This document shows positions 43,391 through 52,629 of a DNA stretch of 64,000 nt, one piece after another. The stretch's first letter is position 1; each line of letters opens with the position of its first letter. The position numbers were made by a program, and so were the translations under genes. Origin of the DNA: Bin55 sp009840545 (GTDB lineage Bacteria; Pseudomonadota; Gammaproteobacteria; Pseudomonadales; Azotimanducaceae); NCBI GenBank assembly GCA_965208815.1, contig OZ242357.1:2356001-2420000 (forward strand), written 5' to 3'. The notes under the pieces were generated by a model. It worked only from the letters and a program-made list of their open reading frames with translations, was not told the DNA's origin and did no database searches.

Positions 43391-45685
43391 ATGCAAATTG
43401 CGTGTTTGGGTGGCGGTCCCGGTGGACTGTACTTCGCAATTTCGATGAAGCTTCGAAACCCTCAGCACGACATTACAGTCTTTGAGCGAAACAAGCCTGA
43501 CGACACCTTTGGATGGGGAGTCGTGCTGTCGGACGACACCTTGAGCAAACTTCAGGCTAACGATCCCATCAGCGAGAAATCCATTCGGAGCCACTTTGCG
43601 TATTGGGACGACATTGCATTGCACTACAAGGGAAAACGGCTTGTTTCATCCGGACATGGCTTTTGCGGAATCGGTCGAAAAAAGCTGCTCAACATTCTTC
43701 AAGACCGTGCCCGCAGTCTCGACATCAAAATGAACTTCGAGACCGAGGTGGAAGATGTTTCTGAATTGGCTCAGAGCTACGATCTTGTCATAGCCAGCGA
43801 TGGATTGAATTCACGAACTCGAAACGAGTTCCAATCAGCGTTTGAACCGAAAATCGACCAACGACTTTGCCACTTTGTTTGGTTAGGAACACACCAGAAA
43901 TTCGATGACGCATTTACGTTTATCTTCGAGCCAACCAAACACGGCTGGATATGGGCCCATGCTTATCAGTTCGACAAGGACACAGCTACATTCATAGTCG
44001 AGTGTTCTCAGGAGACATTTGACGCTTTTGGATTCGATGTATTGACCCAAGAACAGAGCATCGAGGTCTGCGAGGAAATTTTTGCGGAACACTTAGACGG
44101 TCATTCATTGATGACCAACGCCAGTCACATTCGTGGCTCTGCTTGGATCCGTTTTCCTAGAGTTCTTTGCGAACGATGGAGCTACAAAAACATTGTTCTG
44201 TTGGGCGATGCAGCAGCGACGGCACACTTCTCCATTGGATCTGGAACGAAGTTGGCTCTGGAATCGGCAATTGCTCTGGCAGATGACATTGACTCAGAGC
44301 CCGGACTGAGCGACGCTCTCAAGAAATATGAAGAAGAACGCAGAGTCGAAGTGCTTCGTCTTCAATCAGCTGCTCGCAACTCTGTCGAATGGTTCGAAAA
44401 CGTTGAACGCTATCTTCAGTTGGATCCAATGCAGCTGAACTACTCATTGCTGACACGCAGCCAACGCATCAGCCATGAGAACCTACGGGTGCGAGATGGT
44501 GACTGGTTGGAATCTGCGGAGAAGTGGTTTCAGGAGGAAGCCGGAGTTTCCTCCAACGCTCGGGTCCGTCCACCCATGTTCGCTCCCTTCACACTTCGAG
44601 ACATGGACTTAAAGAACCGTATCGTTGTATCTCCCATGGCTCAGTACAAGGCTGTCGACGGATGTCCAACCGATTGGCATCTCATTCACTACGGAGAGCG
44701 AGCTAAAGGTGGAGCAGGACTTGTCTACACAGAAATGACCTGTGTCTCCGACACGGGACGCATATCGCCTGGGTGTCCGGGTCTCTATGCCGACAAGCAT
44801 GTAGCGGCGTGGGGACGTCTTACCAATTTCGTTCACGAAGAAACCGACGCGAAGATTAGTTGCCAAATCGGCCATTCAGGTCGCAAGGGGTCAACGAAAA
44901 TTGGTTGGGAAGGAATGGACGAGCCTCTGGAAGATGGAGACTGGGAAGTTGTTTCTGCTTCTTCGATTCCCTGGTCGGCCGATAACTCTATACCGCGAGA
45001 GGCAACGCAAGCAGATTTGGACGAAATCAAACGCCAATTCGTAACTGCAACTGAAATGGCCGAGGAAGCTGGATTCGACATGATTGAACTACATGCAGCT
45101 CACGGTTACTTTGTTTCTTCCTTTATTTCTTCAGTTTCCAATTCTCGCACAGACGAATACGGCGGATCACTTGAGAATCGCATGCGTTATCCGATGGAAG
45201 TCTTGCGAGCCATGCGTTCGGTATGGCCGAATCACAAACCGATTTCCGTCAGAATCTCCGCTACCGATTGGCTGGAGGACAAAGGAGTGACTCCCAAGGA
45301 TGCCGTTCAAATCGCACGATTGTTTGCACAAGCTGGTGCGGACATCATCAATGTTTCTGCTGGTCAAACGAGCACCGAGGCGGAGCCAGTCTATGGTCGA
45401 ATGTTTCAAACACCTCTGTCGGACCGCATTCGCAACGATGGGAATCTGAAGACCATAGCAGTGGGCAACATTTACGAAGCCGACCATGTCAATTCAATTT
45501 TGCTTGCCGGTCGTGCCGACCTTGTTTGTATTGGGCGACCACACCTTTCTGATCCGTATTGGACTCTTCATCGAGCTACCGAATTGGGTGACCGAGAGGA
45601 AGGCTGGCCATCTCCCTACTTGCAGGGACGCGACCAGCTATGGCGTCTTGCAGATCGCGAAGCCGAACAGGTCAACCAAGTTTGA
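43391..45685 (+). CDS. 2-aminobenzoyl-CoA monooxygenase/reductase (FAD monooxygenase + old-yellow-enzyme fusion)
   Basis: This is a 764-residue two-domain flavoprotein. The N-terminal FAD-binding monooxygenase starts with CLGGGPGGLYFAISMK and has VLLGDAAATAHFSIGSGTKLALESA (residues 1-390). The C-terminal old-yellow-enzyme barrel (from about 395) has FAPFTLRDMDLKNRIVVSPMAQY, HAAHGYFVSSFISSVSNSRTDEYGGSLENRMRYPMEV and DLVCIGRPHLSDPYW. This fusion is known from aerobic anthranilate degradation in Azoarcus, where it hydroxylates and then reduces 2-aminobenzoyl-CoA, removing ring aromaticity. Neighbouring CoA ligase and kynurenine genes support that role; salicylyl-CoA 5-hydroxylase-like enzymes are the alternative. 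GAAGG precedes the ATG. Confidence 0.9.
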   Translation: MQIACLGGGPGGLYFAISMKLRNPQHDITVFERNKPDDTFGWGVVLSDDTLSKLQANDPISEKSIRSHFAYWDDIALHYKGKRLVSSGHGFCGIGRKKLLNILQDRARSLDIKMNFETEVEDVSELAQSYDLVIASDGLNSRTRNEFQSAFEPKIDQRLCHFVWLGTHQKFDDAFTFIFEPTKHGWIWAHAYQFDKDTATFIVECSQETFDAFGFDVLTQEQSIEVCEEIFAEHLDGHSLMTNASHIRGSAWIRFPRVLCERWSYKNIVLLGDAAATAHFSIGSGTKLALESAIALADDIDSEPGLSDALKKYEEERRVEVLRLQSAARNSVEWFENVERYLQLDPMQLNYSLLTRSQRISHENLRVRDGDWLESAEKWFQEEAGVSSNARVRPPMFAPFTLRDMDLKNRIVVSPMAQYKAVDGCPTDWHLIHYGERAKGGAGLVYTEMTCVSDTGRISPGCPGLYADKHVAAWGRLTNFVHEETDAKISCQIGHSGRKGSTKIGWEGMDEPLEDGDWEVVSASSIPWSADNSIPREATQADLDEIKRQFVTATEMAEEAGFDMIELHAAHGYFVSSFISSVSNSRTDEYGGSLENRMRYPMEVLRAMRSVWPNHKPISVRISATDWLEDKGVTPKDAVQIARLFAQAGADIINVSAGQTSTEAEPVYGRMFQTPLSDRIRNDGNLKTIAVGNIYEADHVNSILLAGRADLVCIGRPHLSDPYWTLHRATELGDREEGWPSPYLQGRDQLWRLADREAEQVNQV

Positions 45686-46425
45686 CTTTGTCTGGAAAAC
45701 ACGCTGTCGTCACAGGAGGTGGATCCGGAATCGGTGCTGAAACAGCTAAGGAATTGGCCGGAGCGGGTGCAAAAGTCACGATCTTGGGTCGTTCCAAAGA
45801 TTCACTAGAAGCTCAAGGACTTCCTTACCAGATCTGCGATGTCACCGACTTTGCTGCGGTAGGTGAAGTCTATGCAAAGGCGCGATCTGAACGAGGTCCC
45901 ATTTCCATTGTCGTTGCCAATGCTGGGGCTGCGCAAAGCGAACCCATCGAACGTACAGATCCGACACTCCTGAGCAACATGTTTGCCGTAAACGTAATCG
46001 GAGTGTTCAACGCCTGGAAAGCCGCACTGAACGATATGCGATCTGAGAGTTGGGGCCGAATGGTTGTGATTGCTTCAACAGCAGCCCTTAAGGGCTACCC
46101 ATACGTATCCGCATATACGGCATCGAAGCATGCCGTCGTGGGTCTGATGCGTTCGTTTTCGTTGGAACTAGCGAAGACAGGCATTACCGTAAATGCGATC
46201 TGCCCGGGCTATACAAGTACGCCTCTCCTAGAGAGAACATTGCAAAATATCGTAGACAAGACTGGAATGTCTCAAGATAGGGCGAGCTCGATGCTACTCA
46301 AAAACAATCCTCAAGAGAGATTTGTGGATGCTCGTGAGATAGCAAGCGCAGTCCAATGGTTGTGCTCCGATACTTCGGATGCTGTAAATGGGCATACACT
46401 TAGTATTTCCGGAGGGGAGATCTAG
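45682..46425 (+). CDS. SDR-family dehydrogenase (probable 3-hydroxyacyl-CoA dehydrogenase)
   Basis: The 247-residue short-chain dehydrogenase starts at TTG 45682, overlapping the upstream stop (TTGA). The cofactor motif is TGGGSGIG, NAG is in VVANAGAAQSE, and the catalytic Ser-Tyr-Lys lie in IASTAAL...YPYVSAYTASKHAVVG. The sequence ends with the usual NGHTLSISGGEI. In the anthraniloyl-CoA cluster it probably oxidises a hydroxyacyl-CoA formed after ring reduction or opening. The exact substrate cannot be read from sequence. Confidence 0.88.
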   Translation: MTLSGKHAVVTGGGSGIGAETAKELAGAGAKVTILGRSKDSLEAQGLPYQICDVTDFAAVGEVYAKARSERGPISIVVANAGAAQSEPIERTDPTLLSNMFAVNVIGVFNAWKAALNDMRSESWGRMVVIASTAALKGYPYVSAYTASKHAVVGLMRSFSLELAKTGITVNAICPGYTSTPLLERTLQNIVDKTGMSQDRASSMLLKNNPQERFVDAREIASAVQWLCSDTSDAVNGHTLSISGGEI

Positions 46426-46487
46426 CAACTTGCACCAATTGCGATTCGCACCTGAATCAATCCAAACGTGTTGCGAGCACGTTTTAT

Positions 46488-46507
46488 CCAGGCTCTACTA
46501 CGCCTGG
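46488..46507 (+). repeat. Short hairpin between SDR and enoyl-CoA hydratase genes
   Basis: CCAGGC and GCCTGG form a 6-bp stem around 8 bases in the 115-bp gap. No T-run follows, so it may be an mRNA-stability or weak attenuator structure rather than a terminator. Confidence 0.3.
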
Positions 46508-46540
46508 CTTTGGCGTTAGATTACGTACAAGGTTCAGGCG

Positions 46541-47341
46541 ATGTCGAGCAGCACACAGCACTTCAACTGTTCCATTTCAGACGGCATTGCTCAAATCTCT
46601 CTCAATCGACCCGAACGCAAAAATCCCCTGACGTTCGATAGCTATGCCGAACTGCGGGACTGGTTTCGAGGCTTAAGACTCAACGAAGACATCAAGACCG
46701 TAGTCATCCTGTCCAACGGAGGTAATTTCTGCTCGGGTGGGGACGTCTACGACATCATTGGTCCCCTTACTCAAATGAACACCAAGCGTCTCCTTGAATT
46801 CACAAGGATGACTGGAGACTTGGTGAAGGCAATGATCAGCTGCGGGACTCCAATCATTGCCGCAGTTGACGGTGTATGTGTAGGTGCCGGTGCAATCATC
46901 GCAATGGTTTGCGACATGAGAATTGCCTCGCCAGAAGCAAAAGTCGCTTTCTTGTTCAATCGAGTTGGACTAGCTGGTTGCGACATGGGCGCTTGCGCAA
47001 TGCTGCCCCGAATCATTGGACAGGGTCGAGCAACTGAACTTCTGCTTTTGGGACGCTCGATGTCGGCTGATGAAGGGGAGCGGTGGGGATTCTTCAACAG
47101 GGTGGTTTCTCAATCCGATCTTGACCAGGAAGCAATGGAGTTGGCGACCAGAGTCGCAACAGGACCTGGATTCGCGAACATGATGACGAAGACTATGCTC
47201 GCTCAGGAATGGTCGATGTCGTTGGAACAAGCTATTGAGTCCGAGGCACAAGCTCAAGCACTGTGCATGCAAACTGAGGATTTCCAGCGCGCCTATCGAG
47301 CGTTTGTCGCTAAAGAGAGACCAAGATTTAAAGGGGAATAG
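46541..47341 (+). CDS. Enoyl-CoA hydratase/isomerase family protein
   Basis: This 266-residue crotonase has the oxyanion-hole motifs GNFCSGGDVYDI and AAVDGVCVGAGAIIAMVCDMRIAS and the C-terminal RVGLAGCDMGACAMLPRIIGQGRATELLLLGR. Gly-Cys-Asp replaces a usual glutamate region, so a specialised hydratase, hydrolase or ring-opening reaction is possible. It lies within the anthraniloyl-CoA cluster, where crotonase-fold enzymes would act on the non-aromatic CoA ring product. Confidence 0.9.
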   Translation: MSSSTQHFNCSISDGIAQISLNRPERKNPLTFDSYAELRDWFRGLRLNEDIKTVVILSNGGNFCSGGDVYDIIGPLTQMNTKRLLEFTRMTGDLVKAMISCGTPIIAAVDGVCVGAGAIIAMVCDMRIASPEAKVAFLFNRVGLAGCDMGACAMLPRIIGQGRATELLLLGRSMSADEGERWGFFNRVVSQSDLDQEAMELATRVATGPGFANMMTKTMLAQEWSMSLEQAIESEAQAQALCMQTEDFQRAYRAFVAKERPRFKGE

Positions 47342-47423
47342 TCGGCCAATCGTTTTTGAATATGTTCATCCCAAGGAGATCAATTTTGATCTGTGTCTAC
47401 AGACTTCACAGGGAGAGGTGTGA

Positions 47424-49040
47424 ATGTTAAGACCGTCTGCGCACGAAGACACGTTTGCCCGTGATCATCTGCCAGCCGCACAAGACTGGCCAGATTTATT
47501 GCTGGATGGATTCAACTATCCCGATCGGCTTAATGCAGCTACCGAGCTCACAGAGTCAATGGTTGCCAAAGGATTTGGCAGCAAAACGGCTCTGATCGGA
47601 GAAGATCGACAGCGCACTTACCAAGAATTGAACGACTGGACCAATCAGCTCGCACACGCATTGGTTGATGACCTGGGAGTACGTCCAGGCAATCGAGTTC
47701 TTATCCGATCCGCAAACAATCCTGCCTTTGTCGCATGCTGGTTAGCTGTTACAAAGGTGGGTGCAGTAGCAGTCAACACAATGCCTTTGCTGCGGGCGGC
47801 GGAACTTGTGACGTATGTCGAGAAAGCCCAAGTTAGCCATGCACTTTGCGACACAAGGCTACTAGACGAGCTATTGAAGTGCCAAAGACGGACTTCAGTA
47901 TTGCAATCGGTCGTTGGATTTGACGGAACGGCAGGTCACGACGCGGAACTCGATCGTCTAGCGATTGATAAGCCTTCGAAGTTTGACTCTGTTGAGACTT
48001 CCCAAGATGATGTCGCTTTGCTGGCGTTAACTTCTGGTTCTACTGGCGAACCAAAAGCCACAATGCACTTTCATCGCGATCTGCTGCTCATTGCAGACGG
48101 CTACGCAAAGGAAATACTCGGAGTTACTCCCGACGATGTCTTCGTAGGATCGCCACCGCTAGCGTTCACCTTCGGTTTGGGTGGATTGGCGATCTTTCCA
48201 CTTCGTTTCGGTGCGGCCAGCATCTTGTACGAAGCCGCCGCTCCACCGGTGATAGGAGAAATCATCGCGCGACACAAAGCGACAATTTGCTTCACAGCTC
48301 CAACGGCGTATCGAGTGGTTCTTCAGACTGTGGAGAACCATGATATTTCATCGCTTAGACTGGCGGTATCCGCGGGAGAGACATTGCCTGGGCCCATATA
48401 CGAAGAGTGGATCGCAAAGACTGGGAAGCCAATCCTTGATGGGATAGGAACCACGGAACTCTTGCACATCTTTATTAGCAATCGCATCGGAGACCACAGC
48501 GGCTCCTGCACGGGCACGCCAGTCAAGGGCTACGAGGCAAAGGTAATCGACGCCGATGGCCAAAAAGTAGAGCCAGGTGTGACAGGGAGTTTGGCTTTGA
48601 GAGGTCCGACTGGGTGCAGGTACCTAGGTGGAGATCGACAGACCGAGTATGTTCGAGATGGTTGGAACATCTGTGGCGACGCGTTTTCTCAAGACTCGGA
48701 TGGTTATTTTCACTTCGCAGCTCGAAACGACGACATGATCATTTCTTCTGGCTACAACATTGCGGGACCGGAAGTCGAGGCTGCGCTCCTTGCGCATCCA
48801 AGCGTGGCTGAGTGCGCTGTAGTCGGAGTTCCCGATGAAGCGAGAGGATCTGTTGTTCAAGCTCACGTTGTGCTCGCAGAGGGTGTACAGTCAGGCAAGG
48901 ACACAACGAAAGAGCTTCAAGACCACGTGAAGGCAACTATTGCTCCCTACAAGTACCCAAGATCTGTTGTATATGTGGGCAATCTGCCCAAGACAGCAAC
49001 AGGAAAAGTTCAGCGCTATCGTTTGAGGTCCAGCACATGA
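47424..49040 (+). CDS. 2-aminobenzoate-CoA ligase (anthranilate-CoA ligase)
   Basis: This 538-residue AMP-forming ligase starts MLRPSAHEDTFARDHLPAAQDWPD, an N-terminus characteristic of benzoate- and 2-aminobenzoate-CoA ligases. The AMP-binding loop is LALTSGSTGEPKA, with GIGTTELLHIF, and the hinge is FAARNDDMIISSGYNIAGPEVE with the catalytic Lys near the C-terminus in PKTATGKVQRY. It activates anthranilate released by kynureninase. Its stop overlaps the tryptophan dioxygenase start (ATGA). Confidence 0.9.
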   Translation: MLRPSAHEDTFARDHLPAAQDWPDLLLDGFNYPDRLNAATELTESMVAKGFGSKTALIGEDRQRTYQELNDWTNQLAHALVDDLGVRPGNRVLIRSANNPAFVACWLAVTKVGAVAVNTMPLLRAAELVTYVEKAQVSHALCDTRLLDELLKCQRRTSVLQSVVGFDGTAGHDAELDRLAIDKPSKFDSVETSQDDVALLALTSGSTGEPKATMHFHRDLLLIADGYAKEILGVTPDDVFVGSPPLAFTFGLGGLAIFPLRFGAASILYEAAAPPVIGEIIARHKATICFTAPTAYRVVLQTVENHDISSLRLAVSAGETLPGPIYEEWIAKTGKPILDGIGTTELLHIFISNRIGDHSGSCTGTPVKGYEAKVIDADGQKVEPGVTGSLALRGPTGCRYLGGDRQTEYVRDGWNICGDAFSQDSDGYFHFAARNDDMIISSGYNIAGPEVEAALLAHPSVAECAVVGVPDEARGSVVQAHVVLAEGVQSGKDTTKELQDHVKATIAPYKYPRSVVYVGNLPKTATGKVQRYRLRSST

Positions 49041-49867
49041 AAGACTACGAACAGGAAATCGAACACCCACCGGGTGATATCTCAGTAAGTTCGTACGACG
49101 AATATCTGCACCTCGACACGATATTAGCGGCTCAATGTGTTCACACTTCCGCTCATGATGAGATGCTGTTCATTGTTCAGCATCAAACAACCGAGTTATG
49201 GATGAAGCAGGTAATTCACGAACTCACTGTAGTGCGCGAAGACATTGCGGCCAACCGTCTCGAACCAGCATTTAAGACATTGAGTCGCGTCGCGAGAATT
49301 TTCGATCAATTGAACGGAGCATGGGACGTACTGCGCACCATGACACCTAGTGACTACACCGAGTTTCGACGGGCACTGGGAACTTCTTCAGGATTTCAAT
49401 CTTTCCAATATCGGTTGATCGAATACATACTGGGAAATCGAGTGATTGAATTTGTCGACAATTACAAGAAGACTCCGTGGCACTATGAAGCACTTCAGGA
49501 AGAACTTACTCGACCAAGCATTTACGATCTCGCCGTGTGCTTGCTCTACCGCATCGTCGACGGATTCGACACACCCGCTCCCCCATACCAATTGCGGCAA
49601 CCGCGCAAGCTCGATCCAGCCATTCAAAACCATTGGAGGATCGTCTACGAGAACACTACGAAGTACTGGTCTCTGTATGAATTGGCGGAAAAGCTTGTGG
49701 ACTTGGAGGACTACTTTCGCCGTTGGAGATTCAACCACGTGACTACGGTGGAACGTGTTATCGGCAACAAACGTGGCACAGGCGGAACCATCGGCGTGCC
49801 GTTGCTCAGAAAGAGACTGGATGTCGTCTTGTTTCCCGAACTGTGGCGAGTGCGAGGGGATCTTTGA
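49037..49867 (+). CDS. kynA: Tryptophan 2,3-dioxygenase
   Basis: This haem enzyme opens the indole ring of tryptophan to N-formylkynurenine. Its 276 residues match the bacterial length. Clear family segments are SYDEYLHLDTILAAQ, HDEMLFIVQHQTTELWMKQVIHEL (active-site His and substrate contacts), RRALGTSSGFQSFQYRLIEY, and FRRWRFNHVTTVERVIGNKRGTGGTIGVPLLRK. It is coupled to both neighbours by 4-nt overlaps. Confidence 0.97.
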   Translation: MKDYEQEIEHPPGDISVSSYDEYLHLDTILAAQCVHTSAHDEMLFIVQHQTTELWMKQVIHELTVVREDIAANRLEPAFKTLSRVARIFDQLNGAWDVLRTMTPSDYTEFRRALGTSSGFQSFQYRLIEYILGNRVIEFVDNYKKTPWHYEALQEELTRPSIYDLAVCLLYRIVDGFDTPAPPYQLRQPRKLDPAIQNHWRIVYENTTKYWSLYELAEKLVDLEDYFRRWRFNHVTTVERVIGNKRGTGGTIGVPLLRKRLDVVLFPELWRVRGDL

Positions 49868-51066
49868 GTCAGATCAACAATCCTCTTCCCAAGAAAGAAC
49901 TCTTCGATATTCCTAGTGGCATTGTCTACTTGGACGGAAACTCTCTTGGTCCACCTCTGAGGCAAAGCTCGAGGCAAGCAGTCGAGGTAATCAACGACGA
50001 GTGGGGAAAAGACCTGATCCAAGCCTGGAACAGTGCGAATTGGATGTCAATGCCCCGGATCGTAGGAGATCAGATAGCTCCGATTATCGGAGCACAACCT
50101 GGTAGCGTCGCCATGGGAGACACACTCTCGATCAAAGCGTATCAAGCTCTAGCAGCAGCGTTGGAATTGCGTCCCGATCGTCGAGTGATTCTGTCCGACT
50201 CTGGGAACTTTCCCACAGACCTTTACATTGCACAAGGACTTATCGACACTCTAGATCGAGGACACAAACTCTTAACTCCATCTCCCGAAGATGTGATGGA
50301 CATGATCAATGACGATGTCGCTGTTGTCTATCTGACGCATGTCGACTATAGAACAGGAAGACTCCACGACATGGGTGCAATCACAGAGCGAGCGCACAGA
50401 CGTGGAGCGGTAACAATTTGGGACTTGGCTCATTCCGCCGGAGCAGTTCAGTTGGCGGTTGAAGAAACAAGAACTGAATTCGCGGTCGGATGTACGTACA
50501 AGTATCTAAATGGGGGTCCAGGAGCCCCTGCTTTCATTTACATCCGCCAAGACATTGTGAATTCCATTCGTCCAGCTCTTTCGGGATGGTTGGGGCACAG
50601 AGATCCATTCGCTATGGCACCTCAATATGACCCCGCAGAGAGTACTGAACGATTTCGGATTGGAACTCCGCCAGTCGTGCAGTTCAAACTTCTGCACTTT
50701 GCACTGAAGATCTGGGACCAGATTTCAATGTCGGACATTCGCGAAGCTTCGACAAGACTAAGCGAACAATTCATTCAGGAAGTTGAAGGCCGTTGTCCTT
50801 CGCTAGAGCTAGTATCTCCGCGCAATGCATTGAATCGAGGATCACAGGTGTCTTTTGAATCCAACGATGCGTACTCAATAATCCAAGCGCTCACTGACAA
50901 AGGAGTCATCGGTGACTTCAGAGAACCTAACATATTGAGATTCGGTATTGCCCCTCTCTATTTGGACGAGAACGACATCGTTCGAGCAGCACAAACGATG
51001 GAGAGCGTCATGAATTCCGAGTGCTGGCGCGAAGACCGATACCACGTGAAAAAGCAAGTAACGTGA
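49864..51066 (+). CDS. kynU: Kynureninase
   Basis: This PLP enzyme cleaves kynurenine to anthranilate and alanine. TTG 49864, overlapping the dioxygenase stop (TTGA) and preceded by AGGGG, gives 400 residues; longer in-frame readings run into kynA. Visible are YLDGNSLGPPL, DSGNFPTDLY, TIWDLAHSAGAVQL with the PLP-binding Asp, and GCTYKYLNGGPGAPAFIYI with the Schiff-base Lys. The C-terminus has NILRFGIAPLYLDENDI. Confidence 0.96.
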   Translation: MSQINNPLPKKELFDIPSGIVYLDGNSLGPPLRQSSRQAVEVINDEWGKDLIQAWNSANWMSMPRIVGDQIAPIIGAQPGSVAMGDTLSIKAYQALAAALELRPDRRVILSDSGNFPTDLYIAQGLIDTLDRGHKLLTPSPEDVMDMINDDVAVVYLTHVDYRTGRLHDMGAITERAHRRGAVTIWDLAHSAGAVQLAVEETRTEFAVGCTYKYLNGGPGAPAFIYIRQDIVNSIRPALSGWLGHRDPFAMAPQYDPAESTERFRIGTPPVVQFKLLHFALKIWDQISMSDIREASTRLSEQFIQEVEGRCPSLELVSPRNALNRGSQVSFESNDAYSIIQALTDKGVIGDFREPNILRFGIAPLYLDENDIVRAAQTMESVMNSECWREDRYHVKKQVT

Positions 51067-51196
51067 ACAGCCTCTGTGTGATGGATCAAAAAATCAGGCG
51101 TTGGTGCTTAGCCTCGAGTTTCAATGTGATTGAACTTATTCAGCTGACTGAAGCAGCGTGAACTTCAGTGTGATCACTCTTTCTTCAGAAACATAA

Positions 51197-51595
51197 ATGA
51201 CTAACTCGGTTATCAATCCTTCGTTTTGGCCACGCTCCAAGGGATATTCGAATGGAATCCTCACAGATGATGGTTTGCTATTTGTTGCGGGACAAATTGG
51301 GTGGAACTACAGTCAAGAAATAGAGCAAGATGACTTGGTTAGCCAGACTAGACACGCACTTCAAAACATTCTTGAGGTAGTAAAGTCCGCGGGAGGCGTA
51401 GCGACGGATGTGGTCCGATTGACTTGGTACTTAAAGGACAAGAAATCGTACTTGTCGAAGCAAAGAGAAATTGGCGAGGTCTACCGCGAGATCTTTGGAA
51501 GACACTTTCCCGCAATGTCCGTTTTGATCGTTCAAGAACTAGTGGAAGATGATGCTTTAGTGGAGATCGAGGCAACCGCCCGAATCGGAAGATAG
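51197..51595 (+). CDS. RidA-family protein, probably an imine/enamine deaminase
   Basis: This is a 132-residue trimeric-type RidA (YjgF/UK114) protein with GLLFVAGQIGWN, QTRHALQNILEVVKSAGGVATDVVRLTWYLKD, and FPAMSVLIVQELVEDDALVEIEATA. The Arg that binds the substrate carboxylate in RidA deaminases is normally in R..V.V, and Glu in the final strand is present. It is the last gene of the tryptophan cluster, 130 bp after kynU. The monooxygenase/reductase product keeps an amino group on a non-aromatic ring, so a RidA enzyme could speed its hydrolytic loss. That role is inferred. Confidence 0.85.
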   Translation: MTNSVINPSFWPRSKGYSNGILTDDGLLFVAGQIGWNYSQEIEQDDLVSQTRHALQNILEVVKSAGGVATDVVRLTWYLKDKKSYLSKQREIGEVYREIFGRHFPAMSVLIVQELVEDDALVEIEATARIGR

Positions 51596-51687
51596 ACTCC
51601 TGCCTGTAGAAGCCAATTTGCTAGTGAATACGCCTTAGGAATGCGTAGAGCAATCCCGTTAGCTTTTGTTTTAGGGGACTACACACG

Positions 51688-51789
51688 ATGGCGCTCTCTG
51701 GTAATCTAATTCAGGTGCTGAAAGTCCAACTAAGTGAGGACGAAATCGTGGCACTAACTCGCAATCCGACTCTCAGGTGTGGTAACTAA
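51688..51789 (+). CDS. Possible 33-residue peptide before the DsbA-like gene
   Basis: ATG 51688 opens a short frame with AGGGGA 13 nt upstream and ends at TAA 51787, 5 bp before the next start. The sequence (MALSGNLIQVLKVQLSEDEI...) has no recognisable family. It may be a chance frame or a short coupled leader. Confidence 0.2.
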   Translation: MALSGNLIQVLKVQLSEDEIVALTRNPTLRCGN

Positions 51790-51794
51790 AAAGC

Positions 51795-52628
51795 ATGGCT
51801 CAAAGACGGAAGACTCCCAATGTCACGTTAGTGCGCAACGCAATTCTCGGTGCAATTGCACTTATCGTATTCGTGATACTCGGCTACTCGATTCTCTACA
51901 CTTTTGGAGTTTTGGATCCCAACCGAGGAGAGCTGTACGTCACGATTCCCGACCGTGAAATCAAGAGTGATCCCATCGAAGTCATCGAGTTTTTTTCCTA
52001 CGCTTGTCCAAACTGCAAAGAACTTCACAGCTTGCTTGCGAGCTGGGAACGATCCTTGCCTGACGACGTGACACTCCGGGAAGTTCATGTTGCCCATTCG
52101 TTGCAGACGACCAATCTTGCACGAACTCACGTCACACTAAGCCAACGCAATATCGTCTCGCAAAACCAACGTCGAATATTTGAGGAGGTCGAAAAGCGAC
52201 CTCAGACGTTTGGTACGCTCGAATCTACGGCCGAATTCTTTGACGGTCACGGGATTGAGAAAGACCAATTCGAGCGCATTGCGGAAAGCGATCGTGTTCA
52301 ATCGTTACTTGATGCTGATGCCGAATTCGTCCGAGAACTTGGAGTCATTGCAGTTCCCACATTCTTGGTGGCAAACAAGTATGTGGTCAGATCAAGAACG
52401 ACTCAGCAGGAGACTGTTCGAGCACTCAAGAAAGTAATCGAAATGGTTCGAAGCGGGGAGCTCCCTTTAGCGGAAAACGCTCCGGATGCTGCAGAAGAAG
52501 CCAATGGAGATGAATCCGAAGGTCCAAGTGCAATCCCAACAGGAATTCCAGTCGACGAACCCGAAGATTCCGGCGCGACATCTCCCAATGATCCAGAAGA
52601 CGAAACCGATGACGAGGGAGAGAACTGA
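51795..52628 (+). CDS. Membrane-anchored DsbA-like thiol oxidoreductase
   Basis: The 277-residue protein has an N-terminal anchor (AILGAIALIVFVILGYSILYTF), then a DsbA-type thioredoxin fold. The active site is FFSYACPNCKELH (CPNC rather than the usual CPHC), and the cis-proline is in VIAVPTFLV. A 50-residue acidic, Pro/Glu/Asp-rich tail follows. It probably works in the periplasm on disulfide formation. The CxxC dipeptide differs from standard DsbA, which changes redox potential in this family. It converges with glcF, with 1 bp between the stops. Confidence 0.88.
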   Translation: MAQRRKTPNVTLVRNAILGAIALIVFVILGYSILYTFGVLDPNRGELYVTIPDREIKSDPIEVIEFFSYACPNCKELHSLLASWERSLPDDVTLREVHVAHSLQTTNLARTHVTLSQRNIVSQNQRRIFEEVEKRPQTFGTLESTAEFFDGHGIEKDQFERIAESDRVQSLLDADAEFVRELGVIAVPTFLVANKYVVRSRTTQQETVRALKKVIEMVRSGELPLAENAPDAAEEANGDESEGPSAIPTGIPVDEPEDSGATSPNDPEDETDDEGEN

Positions 52629-52629
52629 C

